A DNA stretch of 64,000 nucleotides from Hymenobacter nitidus (GTDB lineage: Bacteria; Bacteroidota; Bacteroidia; Cytophagales; Hymenobacteraceae), in the NCBI RefSeq assembly GCF_020447315.1, contig NZ_JAJADQ010000003.1, positions 372,001 through 436,000 on the forward strand, read 5' to 3'. Positions 25,110-32,579 of the stretch are shown here, piece after piece. The translations under genes and the position numbers were made by a program. Every line of letters starts with the position of its first letter. Within the stretch, counting starts at the first letter, position 1. The notes beneath the pieces were generated by a model. The model made no database searches and was not told where the DNA came from. It saw nothing but the letters and a program-made list of their open reading frames with translations.

Positions 25110-26316
25110 CGAGCAGTGGATTTTCAACCGGGAGGTGCAGGACACGGCCCGGCGCTGGGGCAAGAGCAAGCTGCTGCTACCCGAGCAGGTGCAGGCCATT
25201 GGGGCGGCGTTTCCGAGCGAGTTCTACCAGCCGCACCTGTTTATCCGCATTGCTTTGTTCGTTTTTACCTGCCTGGCCAATATGACGGCCGCGGGGCTGG
25301 TGTTTCTGGCCGTTATGGGAATCGGTGACTACAGAAGCGGCTCGGAGGAAGTCCGGATACTGCTGGGTTGCCTGCTGTGCGGCGGGGGCTCGTTGCTGCT
25401 GCTGGAAACGCTGATTTCGGCCAACCACCTCTACCGCTCCGGCATCGACAACGCCCTGCTCTACCTGAGCGTGGCCTACCTGGCGGTGGCCCTGGTGATT
25501 AGCTACGGCCTACTGCTGCCCCTCTCCCTCGAACCGGATGACTTGCAGGAGCAAGGGCTGCTCTGGCCGCTGCTGGCAATACTGGCCGCGGCAATGCTCA
25601 CGGCCATCATCCGCTACGCCGACCCGCTGGCCGCCGTGCTCACCCTGCTGCTCTACCTGGGTATCGTGGGCACGGTGATGCTCCGGCTGCCGCTGGGCAA
25701 GGCCCTGCTGCCCTTTGCCCTGATGCTGGCCTGCGCCGGCAGCTACTGGCTGGTGCAACAGCTCACCCGCCGCCCCGACTACCTCTACTACCGCCCAGCC
25801 GTGCGCACGGTGAAGTTTCTGACGCTGGCGTTCTTCTACCTGGCCGGCAACTACCTGGTGGTGCGCGAGGCCAATGCCCTGCTCAACGGCCTACCGTACT
25901 CGGTGCAGATCAGCTTTGCGCCGCTGTTTTACTTCTTTACGGTGGCAATTCCGCTGCTTTACCTCTACCAGGGCCTGCGCCGCGCCGACCGGATTTTTCT
26001 CTACGCCGGCCTGCTGACCCTCGTTTTTTCCATCTACACCTACCGCTTCTACCGCTCGGTGCTACCCCCGGAATGGGCCCTCACATTGGCCGGCACCTTC
26101 CTGATTCTGCTTTCCGGCTGGGCCCTGCGCTACCTGCGCCCCGCCCGCCACGGCCTCACCTCCGAGCCCGCCAACACGCCCTCCGAGTTCAGCCAGCTCA
26201 ACCTGGAGTCGCTGGTCATGTCCCACGTCACCGAATCTACCATGCAGGTGCCCGAGCCCGGCTTCCAGTTCGGCGGCGGCCAATCCGGCGGCGGCGGCGC
26301 CGAGGGAAAGTACTAG
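25090..26316 (+). CDS. Polytopic membrane protein, partner of the DUF2157 gene
   Basis: 408 residues from the ATG at 25090, overlapping the upstream gene by 20 bases. The N-terminus is soluble with a helix (WGKSKLLLPEQVQAIGAAF) that parallels the DUF2157 start, then about ten membrane segments, then a soluble tail ending in a Gly-rich stretch (FGGGQSGGGG). A DUF4401-like or second DUF2157-like family is possible. The Gly-rich tail and the pairwise overlap suggest a two-component membrane complex of unknown role. Confidence 0.8.
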   Translation: MSKKAYNEQWIFNREVQDTARRWGKSKLLLPEQVQAIGAAFPSEFYQPHLFIRIALFVFTCLANMTAAGLVFLAVMGIGDYRSGSEEVRILLGCLLCGGGSLLLLETLISANHLYRSGIDNALLYLSVAYLAVALVISYGLLLPLSLEPDDLQEQGLLWPLLAILAAAMLTAIIRYADPLAAVLTLLLYLGIVGTVMLRLPLGKALLPFALMLACAGSYWLVQQLTRRPDYLYYRPAVRTVKFLTLAFFYLAGNYLVVREANALLNGLPYSVQISFAPLFYFFTVAIPLLYLYQGLRRADRIFLYAGLLTLVFSIYTYRFYRSVLPPEWALTLAGTFLILLSGWALRYLRPARHGLTSEPANTPSEFSQLNLESLVMSHVTESTMQVPEPGFQFGGGQSGGGGAEGKY

Positions 26317-26350
26317 GACGTGAGATGGTGAGTTGTCGTTCAATGCCCCG

Positions 26351-26513
26351 TGTCATTGCGAGGCGTGAGCCGAAGCAATCAGTGCTCTGAAATGTAGAAA
26401 GCATCCTTAAGAGAAAAGCCCCTTGCTACCGCGGTAGCAAGGGGCTTTTTGGTAAAAGGTCATTATGCACTGTGCAGAGGACGGATGGTCACGGCTACGC
26501 CGCGCAAGGACAT
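26351..26513. repeat. Nested-palindrome repeat element, copy B, with terminator core
   Basis: It shares with copy A (9341-9523) the left end TTGCGAGGCG, the block CTGAAATGT, a core hairpin flanked by AAAGCCCCTTGCTACCGC, the block GGTAAAAGGTCATT and a right end with GCAGAGGACGGAT and GCAAGGACA. The core hairpin (26414-26449) is perfect here and ends in five T, so it can terminate the upstream membrane-protein transcript. The outer arms are less perfect than in copy A. Confidence 0.72.
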
Positions 26514-26545
26514 GGTTTTTAACTCCCCATTTCACCACCTCACCG

Positions 26546-27886
26546 CTAGGGCCGGCGGCTGTTCACGGCTATCATCTGGTAACCAATGAGCAGGTCGGCG
26601 CGGGTGCCTGGGGGGCGGTAGTAGACGAGCAGGTCGTACTGGTTTTCGGTTTCCTGGTGGCTGCCTTCGAAGTACACGCCGTCGGGGGCGCCGGTGGTTT
26701 TGCCCACCACGTACTGGTAGTTGTAGTAGCCTTGCTTGAGCAGGGCTGCGCCAGTATACTGCTTCTGCTCCTCATTATAGGTCAGCTTGAACTCGTCCTT
26801 GAGCTGCCAGTCGCTGAGGGCGCCGAAGACGTAGACCGGGCCGGGCGCGGCCGACGGGGCCCTTAGTTGGAACGTGACATTGGCGTAGTCGGCATTGGTG
26901 GCGCCATTGCCGTATTCGCGGCTTTCGAAGATGCGCTGCCCATTGATGTCGTCAAACTGGGAGTAGGCTTGGCCGTTGCGGGTGGCTTCCGGGCTCAGCA
27001 CCACGGCCCGGGGCGAGGCGGCGGGGTCGAGCTGGGCAATGCCGGCGCCCAGCACGCGCAAGGAGCGCGTGTCGAAGTAGCGAAACTCGCTGCCGGCGGC
27101 AAAGGCGTTTTCGAAGTTGAAGTACTGGTAGTCGAGGCGGCGCTCGGCGTCGCGCACGAAGGTGGGGCGCAGGTTGACTTTGGCGTTGTCCCAGCGGAAG
27201 TTCTGGCGCAGCATCACCTTCACCTCCTGGCTGGGGTTCACCAGGTTGGAGCCGCCGTAGCTGATGGAGAAATCTACCTGCTGCAGGGTGTAGCGCTCCT
27301 GCCCGGCCACCGGAATGCCCTGCCGGATGGCCACTTCCACATCGTTCTGATACACGAGCAGGCGGCGGCTTACCACCGGCACATTGCCCGCCCCGCTCAC
27401 CACCAGCAGGTAGTTGCCACTGAGCTTGACGCGCGGCACCTGCATGCGGTAGTGGTAATACGGCACCTTCACGTTGACGCCCGTGCGGTAGTCGGTGATG
27501 AGAAACTCGTTGATTTCGTTCAGAAACTGCATATCCGTCAGTACCGAAGGCTTCCAGTCGGCGTCGCAGTGCACGAGCTTGGCCGTCATCCGCTCGGAGT
27601 TGGTGCCCAGCAGGTCAAACTCCAGCACGATGGGCTGCTGCTGGGTGATGGGCACCACCGGGGGCTGGAAGATGTCGGTGTTCTGGCCCGTAGCCACGTA
27701 GCACTGCACCGAGCGTACGTCGGGGTTGTAGATGTAGTCCTGGTAGCGCAGGGCTTTGTCGGCGTAGTACTCCGGGGGGCGCTGCTGGCTGCCGCGGGCG
27801 GCGTTGGGGTCGGTGATGGGCGTACCGAGCGGCACACAGGCCACGGCACCAAGCAGCAGGGAGGCAAGAAGGGAATAGCGGGGCAT
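26546..27886 (-). CDS. Type IX secretion system plug protein (DUF5103)
   Basis: 446 residues from the ATG at 27886, with a lipobox-like signal peptide (LLLGAVACVP). Family blocks are PPEYYADKALRYQDYIYNPD (in parts: DKALRYQDYIYNP), FDLLGTNSERMTAKLVHCDADW (LLGTNSERM, HCDADWKPS), and a C-terminal YNEEQKQYTGAALLKQGYYNYQY (ALLKQGYYNYQY). In Flavobacterium this protein plugs one face of the SprA translocon of the type IX secretion system, so it is predicted on the periplasmic or outer-membrane side. The neighbouring divergent gene encodes a protein with a type IX sorting tail. A TACCTTCG box lies five bases before the ATG. Confidence 0.87.
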   Translation of the reverse strand: MPRYSLLASLLLGAVACVPLGTPITDPNAARGSQQRPPEYYADKALRYQDYIYNPDVRSVQCYVATGQNTDIFQPPVVPITQQQPIVLEFDLLGTNSERMTAKLVHCDADWKPSVLTDMQFLNEINEFLITDYRTGVNVKVPYYHYRMQVPRVKLSGNYLLVVSGAGNVPVVSRRLLVYQNDVEVAIRQGIPVAGQERYTLQQVDFSISYGGSNLVNPSQEVKVMLRQNFRWDNAKVNLRPTFVRDAERRLDYQYFNFENAFAAGSEFRYFDTRSLRVLGAGIAQLDPAASPRAVVLSPEATRNGQAYSQFDDINGQRIFESREYGNGATNADYANVTFQLRAPSAAPGPVYVFGALSDWQLKDEFKLTYNEEQKQYTGAALLKQGYYNYQYVVGKTTGAPDGVYFEGSHQETENQYDLLVYYRPPGTRADLLIGYQMIAVNSRRP

Positions 27887-27891
27887 AGAAA

Positions 27892-27899
27892 CGAAGGTA
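27892..27899 (-). promoter_or_regulatory. -7-like box directly before the plug-protein start
   Basis: TACCTTCG on the minus strand has one mismatch to TAnnTTTG and is separated from the ATG by only five bases, so the transcript may be leaderless. Confidence 0.45.
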
Positions 27900-28080
27900 G
27901 CGCGAACTTTCAGTTTGTGACTAGTACGACGCCCGCGCTCCGGCGTCGGCACTAGTTGCCCGGCAGCGGGAGGTAACGTTAACGTCATGTCTCCTTTATC
28001 TAGTCTTAACCCAGCGGTAAACCAGGCGAAATAGTGGGTTTCGTACTTGCGGCACCTTTCAACCCCTTCGCAAGCCCCTT

Positions 28081-29751
28081 ATGAAACACACTCCTACTCT
28101 TCTGGCGGCAGCTCTGCTGAGCGGTAGCGCCGCGCAGGCCCAGGCGCCCTGTGCCACCCTGCCCGCCGACCACATCAGCCGCTTCACCTCGGTGCAGCCC
28201 TCCACCCAGCCCCAGGACCTGCGCCTGCCGGCCACCCATACCTTCCAGCTGCTGGTGCAGGGCGGGGCAGCCTACTCTACGCCCGCCGACGGCACCGTAA
28301 AAGAGTCGTTCGACTTCACCGGCTACGTGCCCGCGGGCCCCAATAACACCAGCGGCTACCTGTCCATCAACCACGAGGGCTCCTCGGCAGCTACTTCCGG
28401 CGTAACCCTGCTGGATTTGGGCTTCAACCCCACCACCAAGCTCTGGGGCGTTACAGCCAAAAACCCGGTGAACTTCGCCTCAATCGTCGGCACGTACAAT
28501 AACTGCTCGGGTGGCGTCACGCCCTGGAACACCATTGTAACCTGCGAGGAAAACACGCCCACGGCCCCGACCGACAGCAACGCGGACGGCTACCTGGACT
28601 TCGGCTGGAACGTCGAAATTGACCCGGCGACCCGCCTGGTGAAGGATTACAACGGGGACGGCAAGCCCGACAAGCTCTGGAAGATGGGCCGCATGAAGCA
28701 CGAGAACATCGTGGTGGCCGCCGACCGCAAAACCGTGTACGAGGGTGCCGACGACGGCTCGGCCAACAGCTTCGTCTACAAGTTTGTGGCCGACGTGGCC
28801 GGCAATCTGGCCGAGGGCAAGCTCTACGCCCTGAAGCTGGACGGAGCCATCGGCACGGCTACCACCGGCACCTGGATTCAGGTACCCAACTCCACGCCGA
28901 CCGAGTGCAGCAACACCACCCCGGCCGCTCTGGCCCTGGGTGCCACTAGCTTCAACGGCGTGGAAGACCTGGAAATCAGCCCCGTTACCGGCCAGATCTA
29001 CTTCACGGCCAAAGGTCCCGGCACCACCTACCGCTTCACCGACGCGCCCACGACGGTCAGCGCCTTCGGCATCTTCGTGGGCAACTCGCCCGACAATACC
29101 AGCCGCAGCTACCCCATCAACTACGGCACGGCCACGGTGAATGAAGCCTGGGGTACCGGCAACGATAACCTGACCTTCGACTCGCAGGGCAACCTCTACG
29201 TGCTGCAGGACGGCGGCCGCAACCACGTGTGGGTGGTGCGCCCCTGCCACACCCAGGCCAGCCCCGCTGTAGAGCTGTTTGCCGTGACGCCCAACGGCTG
29301 CGAGCCCACCGGCATGACCTTCTCACCCGACGAGAAATTCATGTTTATCTCCATGCAAAACCCCGCCTCCACCAACACGCTGGCTACCACGGATGCCGCC
29401 GGCCAATCGGTAGTTTTCAACAAGTCTTCGGCCCTGGTTATCAGCCGCAAAGGTATTCTGGGCACCACGCTGGCCACGGAGAAAGCCAAGACCGAGCTGG
29501 CCCGCGCCGACGTGTACCCCAACCCCACCGCCGGCACTGAGCTGACCGTGGAGCTGACCAGCACCAGCCGCGAAGCCGCCACCCTGCAGGTCTTCAACAC
29601 CCTCGGGGCCCGCGTACTGGAGCAAACAACGGTACTGACCCAGGGCCAGAACCGCCTGAAAGTGCCCGTGAGCAAGCTGCGTAGCGGCCACTATACGCTG
29701 GTTATCAAAACGGCTACCACTTCCACTACCCGGCCGTTTATCAAGCAATAG
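28081..29751 (+). CDS. PhoX-type secreted phosphatase with type IX C-terminal sorting domain
   Basis: 556 residues. Signal peptide ends near SAAQAQAP. The PhoX-like beta-propeller shows GYLSINHEGSS, VTCEENTPTAPTDSNADGYLD (in parts: VTCEEN, DSNADGYLDFGW), KHENIVVAADRKTVYEGADDG (KHENIVV, YEGADDG), FNGVEDLEISP, NLTFDSQGNLYVLQD and EPTGMTFSPDEKFMFIS. PhoX enzymes are Ca2+/Fe3+-dependent phosphatases. The last 75 residues (ADVYPNPTAG ... TTRPFIKQ) are a type A type IX sorting domain, so export to the surface is expected. It starts an operon with the LRR and peroxidase genes. Confidence 0.9.
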   Translation: MKHTPTLLAAALLSGSAAQAQAPCATLPADHISRFTSVQPSTQPQDLRLPATHTFQLLVQGGAAYSTPADGTVKESFDFTGYVPAGPNNTSGYLSINHEGSSAATSGVTLLDLGFNPTTKLWGVTAKNPVNFASIVGTYNNCSGGVTPWNTIVTCEENTPTAPTDSNADGYLDFGWNVEIDPATRLVKDYNGDGKPDKLWKMGRMKHENIVVAADRKTVYEGADDGSANSFVYKFVADVAGNLAEGKLYALKLDGAIGTATTGTWIQVPNSTPTECSNTTPAALALGATSFNGVEDLEISPVTGQIYFTAKGPGTTYRFTDAPTTVSAFGIFVGNSPDNTSRSYPINYGTATVNEAWGTGNDNLTFDSQGNLYVLQDGGRNHVWVVRPCHTQASPAVELFAVTPNGCEPTGMTFSPDEKFMFISMQNPASTNTLATTDAAGQSVVFNKSSALVISRKGILGTTLATEKAKTELARADVYPNPTAGTELTVELTSTSREAATLQVFNTLGARVLEQTTVLTQGQNRLKVPVSKLRSGHYTLVIKTATTSTTRPFIKQ

Positions 29752-29754
29752 TCC

Positions 29755-30681
29755 GTGCGCTTACGCCACTGTATCCTTGTTCTATTAGGTGTTGCCCTGC
29801 AGGCTCTGCGGGGCAACACTTGTTTGGCCCAGGCCGCGCCGTGCGCCACGCCGGCGGCCTTTACCCTGACCGAAGCCCTGGGCCGCCCGGCCTGCGTGCG
29901 GGAGCTGAACCTGCGCGGCCAGGCCCTGGAGCAGCTGCCCGCCAGCGTGGCCACCCTGCCCCGCCTGCACCGCCTCTACGCCCACGAAAACCACCTGCGC
30001 CACCTGCCCGACGCCCTCACCCGGCTCGACAGCCTGCGGGTGCTGTTCGTGAACAAGAACGGCCTGCTCGACCTGCCGCCCGCGCTGGGCAACCTGCACC
30101 GGCTGCAGCAGCTCCAAATCGACCAGAATGCCCTCAGTGAGCTGCCGCCCAGCATCGGGGGCCTCGACAGCCTGCGGTTTCTGCTGGCCGCCTGGAACAA
30201 CTTCACCTCGTTTCCCGAGCAGCTGGGCGAATTAAGTGAGCTGGAATACTTCGACGGCTCGCACAACCAGCTCCTGTTTTTGCCGACGTCATTAGGCGGG
30301 CTGCGCAACCTGCGCTACGTGTACCTGAATGACAACAAGCTGGAGCGCCTGCCCGACCAGCTCGGGGCTCTGAGCAAGCTGCAGGAGTTGAATCTGGCCA
30401 ACAACGAGCTGGAAGCCCTGCCCGCCAGCCTGGGCCGCTGCCAGGCTCTGGCCGTGCTGATTCTTTCCGGCAACCAGCTTAAGGAGCTGCCCCGCAGCAT
30501 GGGCCGGCTGCGCAACCTGGAAATGCTCATTCTCAACGACAACCAGCTTACCGGTCTGCCCCGCTCCCTGCGCCGCCTGCCCAAGCTCAAAACCATCATC
30601 GTCCGGGGCAACGCCTTCACGCCCGAGGCCAGCCGCCGCTTGCAGGCCAGCCTGCCCCAAACCAAGATCTACTTTCAATGA
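29755..30681 (+). CDS. Secreted leucine-rich-repeat protein
   Basis: 308 residues from a GTG three bases after the PhoX stop. A signal peptide (CILVLLGVALQALRGNTCLAQ in parts: LVLLGVALQAL) is followed by about ten LRRs of 23 residues with LxxLPxxLxxLxxLxxLxLxxN spacing, for example LERLPDQLGALSKLQELNL. The repeats run to the C-terminus without an obvious sorting tail or anchor. Probably a periplasmic or surface ligand-binding protein. Its stop overlaps the start of the peroxidase gene (ATGA), which implies translational coupling. Confidence 0.88.
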   Translation: MRLRHCILVLLGVALQALRGNTCLAQAAPCATPAAFTLTEALGRPACVRELNLRGQALEQLPASVATLPRLHRLYAHENHLRHLPDALTRLDSLRVLFVNKNGLLDLPPALGNLHRLQQLQIDQNALSELPPSIGGLDSLRFLLAAWNNFTSFPEQLGELSELEYFDGSHNQLLFLPTSLGGLRNLRYVYLNDNKLERLPDQLGALSKLQELNLANNELEALPASLGRCQALAVLILSGNQLKELPRSMGRLRNLEMLILNDNQLTGLPRSLRRLPKLKTIIVRGNAFTPEASRRLQASLPQTKIYFQ

Positions 30682-32498
30682 ACCGTCGGTTTATGCGCCT
30701 ACGCCCCCTGGGCCGGCCCGTGCTGCTGTTGCTGACCGGGCTGCTGTTCTCGTTTGCGGTGCTCCACAAAACACCCACCGAGCAGGTCCGGGACTATTAT
30801 GCCAGCCACCTGCGCCAGCTGCACACGAGTCTCACCGAGTTTCAGCAGCGGGCTTACCAGGCTGATACCACCGAACTGCGCCGGCGGTTTGCGGCCTGCC
30901 GCACCGAGTACAAGCACCTGGAATTCGCGGTGGAATACTACTATCCGCACGCGGCCCAGCGCCTCAACGGGGCCAACCTGCCCGAAACCGAAGCCGGGGA
31001 GCCGGGCGAGGTAATTCCGGCTACGGGCTTTCAGGTGCTGGAAGAATACGTGTACGACGCCCCCACCGACCGCGCCACCCGGGACCTGATCCACCAGGAA
31101 ACCGACAACTTGCTCTACCAGGTGCGCCACCTCGAGCAGCAGCTGCCCATGCTGGCCTTCTCCGAGGCCGAGCTGTTTGATGCTCTGCGCCTGAACCTCT
31201 ACCGGTTGGCCGCCAAGGGCCTTTCCGGCTTCGATTCGCCGGTGGCCCACGCCTCCCTGCCCGAAGCCGCTGCCACCCTGCAGGCCACTGAGCAGCTCTT
31301 GGCATTGCTGCAGGCGCCGGCCCCCGTGCGCACCCAGCTAGCCCGCAGCCGGGCTGCCGTGCTGGCTCCCGGCGTCACGTTCGAGAGCTTCGACCGGGCC
31401 CGGTTTTTCGTCCGATATTTCAACCCGACCCTGGCCGCCCTGCAGCAAGCCCAGCAGCAGCTCGGAGTGCCGTACGTGGGTGCGCGCCGGGCCGTACGGC
31501 CCCAGTCTGTTTCCTTTTTCGCCGCTGCTGCCTTTGAGCCCGCCTTTTTTGCTCCTGCTGATGCCGCCGCGCCCACCCCGGCCGTGCTGGCCTTGGGCGA
31601 GGCCTTGTTTCAAGAGCCGCTGCTGTCGGGCCGCTCGGGGCGCTCCTGCGCCAGCTGCCACGTGCCCGGCCGCGCCTATACGGATGGACTGCGCGTGAAC
31701 CGCGCTCTGCAACCCGGCACCGAGCTGGCCCGCAACACCCCAACCTTGCTCAATGCGGCCCTCCAGCCCGAGCAGTTCGCCGACGGCCGGGTGCGTTTTC
31801 TGGAGGATCAGGTGCACGCGGTGGTGTCCAACAAGGCCGAAATGGGTGGGCAGCTTAGTCAGGCCCCGGCGCTGTTGCGGAAGAAAAAGGGCTACAACCA
31901 GCTCTTTGCCCGGGCCTTTGCTCAAGAGCCGCAGCCCGTTACCGAGCGTAACATTCGCCGGGCGGTGGCAGCTTACGTGCGCAGCCTGGTGGGCCTCAAC
32001 AGCCGCTTCGACCAGTACATGCGCGGCGACACCGCCGTGCTTACGGCGCAGGAAGTACTGGGCTTCAACCTGTTTGTGGGCAAGGCCCAGTGCGGCACCT
32101 GCCACTACACGCCTCTGTTCAACGGCAGCGTGCCCCCACTCTACGACAAAGCCGAAAGCGAAGTGCTGGGCGTGCCCGCTACCCCCGACCCGGCCCACCC
32201 CACCCCGGACGCCGACCAGGGCAAGTTCGGACTCTACGGCATTGCGCACCAGCGCCAGTCCTTCAAAACCCCGACCGTGCGCAACGCCGCCCAAACCGCA
32301 CCCTACATGCACAACGGCGTGTACCAAACTCTGGAGCAGGTGCTCGACTTCTACAACCGCGGCGGCGGCGCGGGCCTGGGCCTGGCCGTGCCCACCCAAA
32401 CGCTGGGCGCCGACCCGCTCAACCTGAGTGACGCCGAACAGCAGGCCATTATTGCTTTCATCCGGGCGCTGGACGACAGGCCGGCTGCGGCTTACTAG
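30678..32498 (+). CDS. Di-haem cytochrome c peroxidase with N-terminal imelysin-like helical domain
   Basis: 606 residues, about 250 longer than a plain MauG/CcpA peroxidase. After an N-terminal signal anchor there is a helical domain of about 270 residues (TEQVRDYYASHLRQLHTSL; GFQVLEEYVYD). The peroxidase part has two haem c sites, CASCHVPG (near 320) and CGTCHYTPLFNG (near 470), with TPTVRNAAQTAPYMHNG near the end. GFQVLE is like the GxHxxE motif of imelysin proteins with Gln in place of His. A periplasmic peroxidase or oxidoreductase is predicted. It is translationally coupled to the LRR gene. Confidence 0.88.
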   Translation: MNRRFMRLRPLGRPVLLLLTGLLFSFAVLHKTPTEQVRDYYASHLRQLHTSLTEFQQRAYQADTTELRRRFAACRTEYKHLEFAVEYYYPHAAQRLNGANLPETEAGEPGEVIPATGFQVLEEYVYDAPTDRATRDLIHQETDNLLYQVRHLEQQLPMLAFSEAELFDALRLNLYRLAAKGLSGFDSPVAHASLPEAAATLQATEQLLALLQAPAPVRTQLARSRAAVLAPGVTFESFDRARFFVRYFNPTLAALQQAQQQLGVPYVGARRAVRPQSVSFFAAAAFEPAFFAPADAAAPTPAVLALGEALFQEPLLSGRSGRSCASCHVPGRAYTDGLRVNRALQPGTELARNTPTLLNAALQPEQFADGRVRFLEDQVHAVVSNKAEMGGQLSQAPALLRKKKGYNQLFARAFAQEPQPVTERNIRRAVAAYVRSLVGLNSRFDQYMRGDTAVLTAQEVLGFNLFVGKAQCGTCHYTPLFNGSVPPLYDKAESEVLGVPATPDPAHPTPDADQGKFGLYGIAHQRQSFKTPTVRNAAQTAPYMHNGVYQTLEQVLDFYNRGGGAGLGLAVPTQTLGADPLNLSDAEQQAIIAFIRALDDRPAAAY

Positions 32499-32518
32499 CC
32501 GCTCAGTACCATACAGAC

Positions 32519-32567
32519 AAAGCCCCGCCGCAGCCCAAATGAGGATGCGGCGGGGCTTTTCTTTTTT
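32519..32567 (+). terminator. Intrinsic terminator after the PhoX-LRR-peroxidase operon
   Basis: AAAGCCCCGCCGCA (32519-32532) and TGCGGCGGGGCTTT (32546-32559) pair perfectly, and T-rich sequence follows. Confidence 0.92.
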
Positions 32568-32579
32568 GAGGAGCAACGG

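Noticed and set aside
29820..30680. Repeated pattern of 69 bases that could suggest a CRISPR or tandem DNA repeat
   Set aside because: It is the 23-residue leucine-rich repeat of a coding gene; there are no spacers or identical repeat units.
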